Assembly (NCBI RefSeq): GCF_963558545.1 | Contig: NZ_CAUWHO010000010.1 | Location: 1 to 64,000, forward strand | Length of the DNA: 64,000 nucleotides | Direction: 5' to 3' | From: Tyzzerella sp963558545 | GTDB lineage: Bacteria > Bacillota > Clostridia > Lachnospirales > CAG-274 | Shown here: one piece after another, positions 41,134 to 49,853 of the stretch | Numbering within the stretch: the stretch's first letter is position 1 | How the letters are laid out: each line of letters starts with the position of its first letter | The notes under the pieces: generated by a model | The model's input: only the letters and a program-made list of their open reading frames with translations | Database searches by the model: none | Told to the model about the DNA's origin: nothing | Position numbers and translations under genes: made by a program

Positions 41134-42514
41134 TTTTGATATATTAAAAATGACATTAAAAAACCTAACGAAAAGAAAGCTTAGGACAGCACTTACTATA
41201 CTAAGCGTTGTTATAGGTGCAAGCTCTATTATAATAATGGTATCTTTAGGTGTTGCATTAGATGAAAGCTTTGACAAACAAATAAAACAAATGGGAAATA
41301 TAACTAATATAGAGGTTAATGCAAGTTATAACGGTAAAACGGACATAACATCAGATAATATAAATCAATTTAAAAAAATAGAAGGTGTTCAAGTAGTAAC
41401 ACCTATGGTAAGAAGTGATTTAAGGATATTAATAAATGGAGATAAGTATGTAGGCACTTTTAGCGTTATAGGTATAGACCCTGATGCTTCAGATTTGTTA
41501 GGGTATACAGCAATAGAAGGTAGGGGGTTAAATGCAGAAGATAGCGGAACATACAATTTGATAGCAAACCCTCTTATAGCATATGGTTTTGACAAAAAGG
41601 GGAAAGGACAACCTTATTCAAAATTTATATATAGTGAAGAAGAAGTTACACCAGATATGCAAAAAATAGATATTTTAAACCAAAAGGTAACTATTACAAC
41701 AGATAGGCTATATGGTGTTAGTAGAAAATATATTGGCAATGGCTCTGATACAAATAAAAATTTAAAACATAAAACATATAAAGCAAATATTGTAGGTATT
41801 GCTAATAAGCCACAACTATATGATGATAATTACATTATAGTACCACTTGATACTTTAGAAAAAATAAAAAAAGATATAGAAAAAGTAAATTCTAACAATA
41901 GTGGTTCACCTAGTAATACACAAACAGGTTATCAATCAGTTATTGTAAAATGTGAAAGTATAGACAAAGTACAAGAAGTAATGGATAAATTAAAAGATAT
42001 AGGAGAGTTTAACGTATACTCTCCCATAGAATTTATTACTGCTTCCCAAAAAACTTATAGCAGTATACAAATATTATTAGGTGCTATAGGTGGTATATCT
42101 CTATTTATTGCAGCTATTGGTATAACTAACACTATGGTTATGGCAATATATGAAAGAACGAGAGAAATAGGTATAATGAAAGTAATAGGAGCAAGAGTTT
42201 TGGATATAAAAAAATTATTCCTATTAGAATCTATACTTATAGGCTTTTTAGGTGGAGCAGTAGGTGTTATATTTAGCTATTTAATATCCTTTGGGTTAAA
42301 CAAGGGTGCACCTTTTATAATGGAACTTATGGGTATTGGTGGTGGAATAGGTATAGCGCCTATTGGAGAAGAAACACTAAAAATATCTTCTATACCCCTT
42401 TGGCTTAGTGTAACATCATTAATATTTGCAAGTTTTATAGGTCTTATGGCAGGGTATTTCCCAGCTAGACGAGCTGTAAAAATAGAAGCATTAAAAGCTA
42501 TAAAATCTGAATAA
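41126..42514 (+). CDS. MacB/FtsX-type ABC transporter permease
   Basis: 462 residues from ATG 41126 with an AGGAG site; an earlier in-frame start would run inside the previous gene without a site. The N-terminal helix and a MacB_PCD periplasmic-type domain (about 40-285) are followed by three C-terminal helices with the FtsX pattern (AAIGITNTMVMAIYERTREIGIMKVIGA, then ARRAVKIEALKAIKSE). It pairs with the upstream ATPase; substrate unknown, possibly a peptide, antibiotic or lipoprotein. Confidence 0.88.
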   Translation: MTNFDILKMTLKNLTKRKLRTALTILSVVIGASSIIIMVSLGVALDESFDKQIKQMGNITNIEVNASYNGKTDITSDNINQFKKIEGVQVVTPMVRSDLRILINGDKYVGTFSVIGIDPDASDLLGYTAIEGRGLNAEDSGTYNLIANPLIAYGFDKKGKGQPYSKFIYSEEEVTPDMQKIDILNQKVTITTDRLYGVSRKYIGNGSDTNKNLKHKTYKANIVGIANKPQLYDDNYIIVPLDTLEKIKKDIEKVNSNNSGSPSNTQTGYQSVIVKCESIDKVQEVMDKLKDIGEFNVYSPIEFITASQKTYSSIQILLGAIGGISLFIAAIGITNTMVMAIYERTREIGIMKVIGARVLDIKKLFLLESILIGFLGGAVGVIFSYLISFGLNKGAPFIMELMGIGGGIGIAPIGEETLKISSIPLWLSVTSLIFASFIGLMAGYFPARRAVKIEALKAIKSE

Positions 42515-42605
42515 ACATTAGTTTTAAATAATTAATATTTTAATGTATAAAATATGTCCTTTTATTTAAAAATATATAATATAAATATTTTTAAGGAGGA
42601 TATAT

Positions 42606-42818
42606 ATGGATAAAAAAGAAAGTTTTATTATTAAAGATGAAGAAGAAATGGGCAAATGTATTGATATATTAAAAGGTGAAGAAGAACTAATAAAAAATGG
42701 GCTATTAAGTAAATCAAAAGATGAATTATTAAATATGCTTAAATCTCACCCTAAATATAAAGAATGTTTGTCTAAACAAGAAATTATAGAAATATTAACA
42801 GACAATTTAAATAACTAA
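42606..42818 (+). CDS. Small acidic protein of unknown function
   Basis: 70 residues with ATG and an AAGGAGG site. Charged, helical, no membrane segment or Cys pair (KDEEEMGKCIDILKGEEELIKNG...). No family recognised. It stands alone behind the exporter operon (91 bp gap) and its terminator hairpin has been duplicated by a Family B element. Confidence 0.7.
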   Translation: MDKKESFIIKDEEEMGKCIDILKGEEELIKNGLLSKSKDELLNMLKSHPKYKECLSKQEIIEILTDNLNN

Positions 42819-42848
42819 TAATCAAATTTTTTTTAATTGAAATAAAAA

Positions 42849-43153
42849 AGTGTATAGGTTAAATTTTTTAAGCCTATACACTTTATACTGTATATAAAAT
42901 ATTATTAGGTAAATTTTTTTTCATTTTTATCTCCTATGTTTATAGGAGATAAAAATTTTAATCACAATACGTGGCTTTGCCTCGAATTGTGTAAAAAGCT
43001 AGAGTTTAAGGGGCTTTAGCCCTTGTACGCAGAAATCAGCTTTTTTACCCTAGAGTATCTCAAAAAAATAAACTTGTTATTTTTTTGATTAGGTTGTGGA
43101 CTTTTTCTACAACCTTAAGTGTATAGGTTAAATTTTTAAGCCTATACACTTTT
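42849..43153 (+). mobile_element. Family B structured element, copy 2, with flanking hairpin duplications
   Basis: A 231-bp element (42886-43116) with long near-identical stretches to the copy at 4790: the TTTTCATTTTTATCTC end, the core with ACGTGGCTTTGCCTCG and ACGCAGAAATCAGCTTTT, and the right-end hairpin AGGTTGTGGA / TCTACAACCT. It is flanked by 36-37-bp direct repeats (42849-42885 and 43117-43153), each a terminator hairpin (AAGTGTATAGG / CCTATACACTT). The left copy lacks a T-run on its inner side and the right copy keeps one, as at copy 1. Confidence 0.82.
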
Positions 43154-43628
43154 CTTTTATTAATTGTAAAAAATCTTCTAATGTAGCATCTATAAACGAA
43201 TTTTGCTCTATTATAATTGGTATTTTACCAGCCATTAATACATAACAAGTTTTAAGTTTGTATACTTTTGTTATTTGCTTATATTCAAAGGTAGTAGAAA
43301 AAGAACCCTCGTTAAAATATATTTTATCATCAAATGTGGTTATAGTTTTATATGTTTTATTATTATGTAATATTTTACCTTGTTTTTTTATTTGTTTATA
43401 AAGTAAAAAAGGTGTAATATAAGTGGTTAATAATAATACTATAAAAATTGCAAGGTATAAGCCTAATTGAAACGTATGGTTTTGTCTTATAGATAGTACA
43501 GATAATATAAAACTTGCAAAACTAAAAAAAGTGCCGTAAATAAGTATATTTTTACAGGCAATCTTAACTATATATTCTTTTAAAATGTTATCATTAATTA
43601 AAAATTCGTTTTTTAGAATAATAATCAC
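43128..43628 (-). CDS. YcxB-like membrane protein
   Basis: At most 166 residues. Two membrane helices (about 26-47 and 52-76) and a C-terminal domain with FNEGSFSTTFEYKQITKVYKLKTCYVLMAGKIPIIIEQNSF that resembles YcxB_C. The first in-frame GTG (43628) overlaps the AGGAG site; correct spacing would place the start at an ATT at 43622 or 43619. The last eight codons lie in the hairpin duplicated by the Family B element, so the original C-terminus may have differed. Confidence 0.7.
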   Translation of the reverse strand: MIIILKNEFLINDNILKEYIVKIACKNILIYGTFFSFASFILSVLSIRQNHTFQLGLYLAIFIVLLLTTYITPFLLYKQIKKQGKILHNNKTYKTITTFDDKIYFNEGSFSTTFEYKQITKVYKLKTCYVLMAGKIPIIIEQNSFIDATLEDFLQLIKEKCIGLKI

Positions 43629-43645
43629 TCCTAAATATATAAAAT

Positions 43646-43915
43646 CCCGTGCATCTATCTTCGACAGACTTCCCCTAGCGTTACCTGTATAGTTAGCTCA
43701 AACCCAGCACCCTTACGGCACATAGAAAATCTTGCTTAGTGCTGCTTCCGTCAAGACCTGACACGGTTCGCAAGCATCTATTGCGTAAGACTAAGTCGTC
43801 AACACCACTTTTACAGGGCAGACCTAAAAAAAGAAAGCCTTAGATAAGACATCGTCCCTACTATAGCGGATTGTAGGTTACAAGGCACCGCTACCTCCCC
43901 AACTAGCACGAGAAA
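43646..43915 (-). ncRNA. ffs: Signal recognition particle RNA, large Firmicutes type
   Basis: On the minus strand the 5' end CGTGCTAGTTGGGGAGGTAG and the following GCGGTGCCTTGTAACC form the Alu domain seen in large Firmicutes scRNA. The S domain has TGTCAGGTCTTGACGGAAGC, the conserved Ffh-binding symmetric loop, and ends near GTGTGCCGT-like and GATGCACGGG bases that pair with the 5' end. The apical tetraloop is UGAC (URRC class) rather than GGAA. About 270 nt. It works with Ffh and FtsY in membrane targeting. Confidence 0.93.
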
Positions 43916-43998
43916 CTTTAAAACATAATAATATGTTTATATTATATAGGTTGTTAGTTAATTTGTCAATGTTAAAATATTTTTAAAATAGTACAATT

Positions 43999-44643
43999 TT
44001 AAACAATTAATTCTCTAAAGTCGGTAATATATTCATCGCTTTCTTTTATAAGCTCTTCTATATTTTCTACGCTATTTTTATCGTATACTGCATATACTCT
44101 CATACCAGCTTTTTTAGCCCCTTTAACAGCTTCTATAATATCTTCAAAAACAATAATGTCTTTACTATCTAGTTTTAAATTTTTTGCACAAAGCTCATAT
44201 ATATCAGGGTAGTTTTTTCCTCTATCTACATATGTAGAATCTACTATAGTATCAAAAAAGTCATATATATTATTAGCTTTTAGGCAAACTTCATAAAGAT
44301 TTTTTTCACAAGCTGTTGCAACACCCATTTTTATATTATGTTTTTTTAAAAATAACAGATATTCATAAACACCTTTTTTTAGAGTAACATTATTTTTGTA
44401 TTCATCATAGGCTATATCTTTCCATTGTTCTATAATTTCTTGTATGCTATTGTCTATGCCACATATTTTTTTTGTATATTCTGCTGCCTCTAAAAGAGTC
44501 ATACTTTTAATATTATATTCATAGTCAAAGGGTAAAGTTAAATTTTGTTTTTCAAAAAATACTTTATCTACTTTTTTCCATACGTGTAAAGAATCTAATA
44601 TAGTACCATCTAAATCGAATATAACACCTTTATAATCTATCAT
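43999..44643 (-). CDS. HAD-superfamily hydrolase, phosphatase/phosphoglucomutase-like
   Basis: 214 residues. HAD motif I DLDGTILDS (about 10-18), motif II region MGVATACEKN with Thr, Lys in motif III and motif IV IIVFEDIIEAVKGAKKAGMRVYAVYD. The alpha-helical cap between motifs I and II places it with Gph / beta-phosphoglucomutase-like enzymes. The exact substrate is not predictable. It starts 11 bp after tadA. Confidence 0.87.
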   Translation of the reverse strand: MIDYKGVIFDLDGTILDSLHVWKKVDKVFFEKQNLTLPFDYEYNIKSMTLLEAAEYTKKICGIDNSIQEIIEQWKDIAYDEYKNNVTLKKGVYEYLLFLKKHNIKMGVATACEKNLYEVCLKANNIYDFFDTIVDSTYVDRGKNYPDIYELCAKNLKLDSKDIIVFEDIIEAVKGAKKAGMRVYAVYDKNSVENIEELIKESDEYITDFRELIV

Positions 44644-44653
44644 TAATATTATC

Positions 44654-45103
44654 CTACTTTCTTAATTTTTTAAAAAATTTTTTCATTAACATACTACAAT
44701 CTTCAGATAATATACCATCTATTATTTCAACTGTATGGTTAAAATTTTTATTATCTAAAAGGTTTAATATAGAGCCACAGCAACCAGCTTTATTATTTTT
44801 TGTAGCAAATACAACTCTATCTATCCTAGACTGTAAAATGGCACCAGCACACATAGGACAAGGCTCTACGGTTACAAATAATGTACAACCTTCTAACCTC
44901 CAATCTCCTATTATGTTGCAAGCTTTATCTATTGCTATTATTTCTGCGTGCTTTAAAGAATTTTTTTCGATATTTCTTTTATTATATCCTCTGGATATTA
45001 TGCTATTATTATAAACAATAACACACCCTATAGGAACTTCATTTATATTATATGCTTTAATAGCTTCTTTGTAAGCTTCTTTCATAAAAAAATTATAGTC
45101 CAC
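44654..45103 (-). CDS. tadA: tRNA(adenine34) deaminase
   Basis: 149 residues from a GTG start with AAGGTG. It converts adenosine 34 to inosine in tRNA-Arg(ACG). Zinc and catalytic motifs are HAEIIAIDKA (about 52-61, His and Glu) and PCPMCAGAI (about 82-90, both Cys). Size and the flanking FATKNNKAG stretch fit TadA rather than a nucleoside deaminase. In Firmicutes tadA is often near the SRP RNA gene, as here. Confidence 0.93.
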   Translation of the reverse strand: MDYNFFMKEAYKEAIKAYNINEVPIGCVIVYNNSIISRGYNKRNIEKNSLKHAEIIAIDKACNIIGDWRLEGCTLFVTVEPCPMCAGAILQSRIDRVVFATKNNKAGCCGSILNLLDNKNFNHTVEIIDGILSEDCSMLMKKFFKKLRK

Positions 45104-45151
45104 TTTTACACCTTCTTTTATGTAAATATAAAAAGCAAGGTATTTCCTTGC

Positions 45152-46249
45152 TTATAATATGTGTTTTATATATAAATCTTTTTCTTGAGATAAATCTATA
45201 AAGTCTTCACAGCATTTTACAATAGGTTTAGATAAATTTGCTTGATTTATAAACACTACCTCAGCTTTTCTACCGTCTGATAGCATAACTTGGCTACCTA
45301 CATAAGTATATACAATGTTTTGTAAAAATGCCAAAAGAAGAGGTGTGTCTAACAGTTCATAGCTATTTTGTTCAAAATTTCTTATAACTTCAAAAGGACA
45401 TATTTTTGGTCTATATACCCTATCTGCTGTCATAGCTTCGTATATATCACATATAGCAATTATTTTAGCAGTTGAAGATATTTTGTTATTTGTTAAGCCT
45501 AAAGGATAGCCAGAGCCATCTATTTTTTCGTGATGCATTAATACGCCTAATTTAATTTCTTCTGGTATATTTAAGTTTTTAACTATATTATACCCTAAGT
45601 ATGCGTGTTTTTTGATATGGTCATATTCTACTTCTGTAAGTTTTTCTGGTTTTTTTATAATGTTTTCATCAACTTGAGTTTTGCCTATATCGTGTAATAT
45701 ACCAGCAACTGTAAGTATTTTTAAATCATCTCCAGAATAACCTAGCCATAAGCCAAAAAGGTTACATATAAGGCTAACATTTAAACAGTGAGCATATGTG
45801 TGTATATCCTGGGATTTTAGATGACCTAAATAAGAAAAAACATCATTTTTACAGTTTACACTATCTACTATATCTATAACCATAGAATAAAGGTTATCTA
45901 TTTCAACCCCAACACCCTTTCCTATAGCTATAAATTGATTTTCTAGTTTTTCTATTTTATCTTCATAGACTTTTTTAAACTGTTTAAATTCTTTTCTATC
46001 TTCAATTTTTTCACATTCTTTATTTTCTAATAAAACATCTTCGTCAAAAGAATCATTAATATTATCATCTTTTTCAAATATAGTTATATATTTTATACCC
46101 ATATCTTTTAATTTATTGTAATTAATATCACTAATCATAGTATTTTTAGCTAGTATTATATTACCAGAATTTGATACAACATTTTTAGCTAAAATCATAT
46201 TAGGCTTTGCATCTGAAATATTTATTTTTTTAGTATTTAAGTTATACAT
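45152..46249 (-). CDS. HD-GYP domain protein, probable c-di-GMP phosphodiesterase
   Basis: 365 residues from ATG 46249, six bases after GGCGG; an in-frame TTG at 46255 has no space for a site. The HD-GYP domain (about 145-320) has HCLNVSLICN, HDIGKTQVDENIIKKPEKLTEVEYDHIKKH, HHEKIDGSGYP and the CDIYEAMTADRVYRP segment, all intact. The N-terminal 60 residues (SDAKPNMILAKNVVSNSGNIIL) form the small beta domain common in these proteins. It probably hydrolyses cyclic di-GMP, affecting motility or attachment. Confidence 0.9.
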   Translation of the reverse strand: MYNLNTKKINISDAKPNMILAKNVVSNSGNIILAKNTMISDINYNKLKDMGIKYITIFEKDDNINDSFDEDVLLENKECEKIEDRKEFKQFKKVYEDKIEKLENQFIAIGKGVGVEIDNLYSMVIDIVDSVNCKNDVFSYLGHLKSQDIHTYAHCLNVSLICNLFGLWLGYSGDDLKILTVAGILHDIGKTQVDENIIKKPEKLTEVEYDHIKKHAYLGYNIVKNLNIPEEIKLGVLMHHEKIDGSGYPLGLTNNKISSTAKIIAICDIYEAMTADRVYRPKICPFEVIRNFEQNSYELLDTPLLLAFLQNIVYTYVGSQVMLSDGRKAEVVFINQANLSKPIVKCCEDFIDLSQEKDLYIKHIL

Positions 46250-46408
46250 AAGCAACCGCCTTTCTTAAAATTTAAAGTATATATTTTAAATTTTAAATTT
46301 AAAAATTTAAAAATTTATTCGTTTATTATAGTATAACATTAAAGTATAGTATTAAGCAATAGTATATATATAAATTATAGCATAAAAATTTTTAATTTTA
46401 TATAGAAA

Positions 46409-46438
46409 TTGTATAAAATATATTGTATTATATATAAT
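46409..46438 (+). promoter_or_regulatory. Promoter of AI-2E family gene
   Basis: TTGTAT (46409-46414), 18 bp, TATAAT (46433-46438). The -35 box covers the only upstream in-frame TTG, which rules that TTG out as a start codon. Confidence 0.72.
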
Positions 46439-46462
46439 ATACAATTTTTAGGAGGTGTTTTT

Positions 46463-47623
46463 ATAAAATCTCAAAACTTTATAAAAAATAACAAAAAATA
46501 CTTTAAGCTTGGATTATGCTTAATCTTAGTAGCTATAATAACTATAATTTTTTATCGTTCTTCTTCAAAGTTAGACATTTCTGTTACAATAAAAGAGGCT
46601 AAAGATATTTTAGCGCCTTTTATATACGGTATAGGTATAGCATATATATTAAACTCTAGTTTAAAATTTTTAGAAAATAAGATATTATCTAAAATAAGAT
46701 ATTTAGATAATAGGAAAAAACTAAAAAGAGGAATTTCTATAACTACAGCTTATGTTATATTATTTAGCTTTTTAATATGGCTTATAAGTTATCTTATACC
46801 AGAAATACGAAAAAGCATAATAGATGTATCCGATTATTTTAAAACATTTGATACAAATGCATTTGATAAAATGTTAAAAGAAAATATCCCAATAGATGAC
46901 ACTGTAATATCAGAAGTATTTGTATACATTCAAAATTTTTTAATGGGATTTATAGAGCAATTTCCATATTATATAAAGAGGATATTATCAAGTACACTTA
47001 ATATAGCATCTATTTTATTAAATGTAGTATTAGGCATAGTTATATCAATTTATATATTATTTGACAAAGAAGCTATAGGAGAAAGAAGCAGAAAAATAGT
47101 TTGTGCTATATTACCTAAAAGAGCATCAGAAAATTTAATACAATTTTGCAAAGAATCTAACAATACATTTGAAAAATTTTTTGTAGGAAAAATAATAGAC
47201 TCTACAATAATAGGTATTATATTTTTTGTAGGTGCAACTATACTAAAAGCACCATTTGCAATGCTTTTAAGTATAATAATAGGTGTTACTAATATGATAC
47301 CATTTTTTGGTCCATTTATTGGAGCAGTTCCTGTTATATTTATTACATTAATATTTGATATAGCAAATCCTTTAAAAGCTTTATGGATATTAATATTTAT
47401 ACTTTTATTACAACAATTTGACGGTAATATTTTAGGTCCTAAAATTTTAGGAGATTCTATTGGTATAAAGCCTATAGGTATTATATTTTCAATAATTGTA
47501 GGGGGGGCAATATTTGGACCACCAGGAATGTTTTTTGGTGTACCAATATTTGCCGTTATATTTTCCACATTTAATCGTTTTGTAGATAGAAGATATGATA
47601 AAAAATATGGTGGTGAAAAATAA
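46463..47623 (+). CDS. AI-2E family transporter
   Basis: 386 residues if started at ATA 46463, which lies 7 bp after a perfect AGGAGG (46450-46455); no ATG, GTG or TTG is available in frame near that site, and the upstream TTG is in the promoter. About eight membrane helices, with the AI-2E family segments GVTNMIPFFGPFIGAVPVI and LLLQQFDGNILGPKILGDSIGI near the C-terminus. The family includes exporters and Na+/H+ antiporters as well as AI-2 carriers, so the substrate is open. It overlaps the next gene by 1 bp. Confidence 0.82.
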   Translation: MKSQNFIKNNKKYFKLGLCLILVAIITIIFYRSSSKLDISVTIKEAKDILAPFIYGIGIAYILNSSLKFLENKILSKIRYLDNRKKLKRGISITTAYVILFSFLIWLISYLIPEIRKSIIDVSDYFKTFDTNAFDKMLKENIPIDDTVISEVFVYIQNFLMGFIEQFPYYIKRILSSTLNIASILLNVVLGIVISIYILFDKEAIGERSRKIVCAILPKRASENLIQFCKESNNTFEKFFVGKIIDSTIIGIIFFVGATILKAPFAMLLSIIIGVTNMIPFFGPFIGAVPVIFITLIFDIANPLKALWILIFILLLQQFDGNILGPKILGDSIGIKPIGIIFSIIVGGAIFGPPGMFFGVPIFAVIFSTFNRFVDRRYDKKYGGEK

Positions 47624-48609
47624 TGAATTATCCTAAAAATGCAAATGTATTTATGTTTATATTAATGATATTTTTTATATTTATGGGAAATGGAATATCC
47701 TTTTTAATTTCTAGGTTATACCCAGATTTACTATCGCAAGAAAATATATGGATATCTCAAAGTATTTTTTCTACTGTTTGTCTTGTAGGCCCTATTATCT
47801 TATATGTTATTGTAAAGAGGATAAAAATTAAAGATGTTATACCATTAAAGCCGTTGTCAATAAAAAATTTTTTTATATTAATATTTATAGCTTTTGCAAT
47901 ACAACCAATGTTACAATTAATAGGGTTTATTACTAATATTTTTCATAAAGATGAAATATCAGATGTTATATACTCATTTTCTAGTTTAGGGCTTCCTAAG
48001 GCCTTGTTTTCTGTAGCAATAGTTCCTGCTATAACAGAAGAATTAGCTTTTAGAGGTGTTATATTAACAGGCTATAAAAAAACAGGAGTATTAGTTGCCG
48101 TATTAATGTCTAGCATTTATTTTGGAATGATACATTTTACTATTACACAACTTTTTTACACAGTGGTAGCAGGTATAATATTTGCTATTGCTGTAAAAGT
48201 AACAAAGTCTATATATGCAGGGATATTAATGCACTTTGTACTTAATGGGACACAAATAACAATGGCTTATTTTTTGATAAAATATCAAAGTATACAAAGC
48301 AAACTAACTGGTAGTGAATATAATATTTTGGAGCAAGCACAAAATCAATTATCAAATCCCATAGGCATTTTTATACAACTATTGGCTGTTTTTATACAGT
48401 TTATGTCTTCTATACCTTTTCTTATATTAGCAGTATTTTTATTTGTAAGGGTTAATAGAAAAGAAATAGATACGTTGATACAAGAAAATAAACAATTAAA
48501 AAATAACCAAGATAAAACAAATATTTTTACTACATTTTTTTATGTAAATATATTAGTATATTTATCCTTTATGGTACTATCTACAATTTTAAAAAAAATA
48601 TATATGTAG
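47623..48609 (+). CDS. CPBP family intramembrane metalloprotease
   Basis: 328 residues with about eight membrane helices. The CPBP (Abi) motifs are present: EELAFRG (Glu-Glu-x3-Arg, about 141-147), HFTITQ and MHFVLNGTQ, which provide the Glu and His residues of the metal site. Such proteases process prenylated-like or membrane substrates or give bacteriocin self-immunity. TAATG overlap with the upstream AI-2E-type gene implies coupled translation. Confidence 0.88.
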   Translation: MNYPKNANVFMFILMIFFIFMGNGISFLISRLYPDLLSQENIWISQSIFSTVCLVGPIILYVIVKRIKIKDVIPLKPLSIKNFFILIFIAFAIQPMLQLIGFITNIFHKDEISDVIYSFSSLGLPKALFSVAIVPAITEELAFRGVILTGYKKTGVLVAVLMSSIYFGMIHFTITQLFYTVVAGIIFAIAVKVTKSIYAGILMHFVLNGTQITMAYFLIKYQSIQSKLTGSEYNILEQAQNQLSNPIGIFIQLLAVFIQFMSSIPFLILAVFLFVRVNRKEIDTLIQENKQLKNNQDKTNIFTTFFYVNILVYLSFMVLSTILKKIYM

Positions 48610-48626
48610 ATAACTATTTAAGTAAA

Positions 48627-48672
48627 AAATAAAACAGATATGGAATTTAATCCTATCTGTTTTATTTTTTAG
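48627..48672. terminator. Bidirectional terminator, CPBP / cheV
   Basis: A 17-bp stem (AAAAAATAAAACAGATA with its complement) around a 10-15-nt loop, with T-runs on both strands. Confidence 0.9.
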
Positions 48673-48697
48673 ATATAAATGCTTTACTGTAATTTTA

Positions 48698-49612
48698 TTA
48701 CAGAATATGTTTATCTATAAGGTTTACAAGATTAGCAATTTCTGGCTTAGTTATTTGAGCAGTAGCACCTAATCTTTCTCCTTTTAATCTCATTTCATCG
48801 TTTATAAGGGAAGAGAAAATAATAACTGGTATATGTTTAAGCTCATCATCATCTCTAATAAATTTTAAAAGTCTATGCCCGTCCATTTTAGGCATTTCAA
48901 TATCTGTAACAATACAAGCTACCTTATCTTCAATAGGGCCTGGTTGGTTTTTATATTCTTGTAAAGTTTCCCAAGCATCTTTACCATCTGAGCACATAGT
49001 TGTATTTGTATATTGAGATTTATGAAGACATTCTATTAAAAGTTTTTCTAATAGAGGAGAGTCTTCTGCTAAAAGTATAGGCTTAGTAGAGTTTTTACGT
49101 TCTCCAAGCTTATCAAGGTCTGATACTTGTATACTTTTATCTGGACTAATATCTGCAAGTATTTTTTCAAAGTCTAATATAGTTATAAGTCTATCTTTTA
49201 CTCTGGCTATACCTGTTGCAAGGCCTTCTTCCCCACTATATATAGTAGTATCTGGTTTTTCTATGTTTTCCCAAGATATACGGTGTATTTCTTCTACTGT
49301 ATGCACGTGAAAAGCAGTATATACATTATTAAATATAGTTATAATAAATATATCTCTAGTCGGGTCTTCTGTTGATGGTAACCCCATATATTTTGGCAAA
49401 TCTATTACAGTCATTATTTCATCTCTAGGCTTAAAAACACCTTCTACATAAGGGCTAGAATTAGGCATTACTGTAGCAGCAGTATATTTCATAATTTCTA
49501 GTATTTTAGCAACATTTATACCAAAATGACTACCTGCTATAGTAAATTCCATAAGCTCAAGCTCGTTAGTACCACTTTCTAAAAGAATTTTTGGCTTTAA
49601 TATGTTATTCAA
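48698..49612 (-). CDS. cheV: Chemotaxis coupling protein CheV
   Basis: 304 residues from a TTG start with GAGGAGG 8 bp before. The N-terminal CheW-like domain (about 12-150, ELMEFTIAGSHFGINVAKILEI) couples receptors to CheA. The C-terminal receiver domain (about 175-300) has the acidic pair in LLAEDSP, the phospho-acceptor Asp in CIVTDIEMPKMDG, and the conserved Lys in ITKPEI. CheV tunes adaptation in Firmicutes. It is monocistronic, with other chemotaxis genes outside the window. Confidence 0.93.
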   Translation of the reverse strand: MNNILKPKILLESGTNELELMEFTIAGSHFGINVAKILEIMKYTAATVMPNSSPYVEGVFKPRDEIMTVIDLPKYMGLPSTEDPTRDIFIITIFNNVYTAFHVHTVEEIHRISWENIEKPDTTIYSGEEGLATGIARVKDRLITILDFEKILADISPDKSIQVSDLDKLGERKNSTKPILLAEDSPLLEKLLIECLHKSQYTNTTMCSDGKDAWETLQEYKNQPGPIEDKVACIVTDIEMPKMDGHRLLKFIRDDDELKHIPVIIFSSLINDEMRLKGERLGATAQITKPEIANLVNLIDKHIL

Positions 49613-49853
49613 ATCAAAATCCTCCTCTTAAATATATTTTAATAATATAACATTAATTAAGCTTAATATATATTATAGTTTAATTAAATTAATAATGGAT
49701 AAAATAAATATATACTAATTAATATTATAACATTTTAATAGAATAAATCAAATAAAAAAATGAAAAAAATTAAAAAAGTTTTTTAATATAGTTGAATAAT
49801 GTAAAAAATTATGATAAAGTTTGTATATAATACACTTAGGAGGGGACATTTTA

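Noticed and set aside
46409..46462. Upstream TTG start giving an 18-residue longer AI-2E protein
   Set aside because: The TTG is the -35 box of a good promoter, has no Shine-Dalgarno sequence, and would place a strong AGGAGG inside the coding region.
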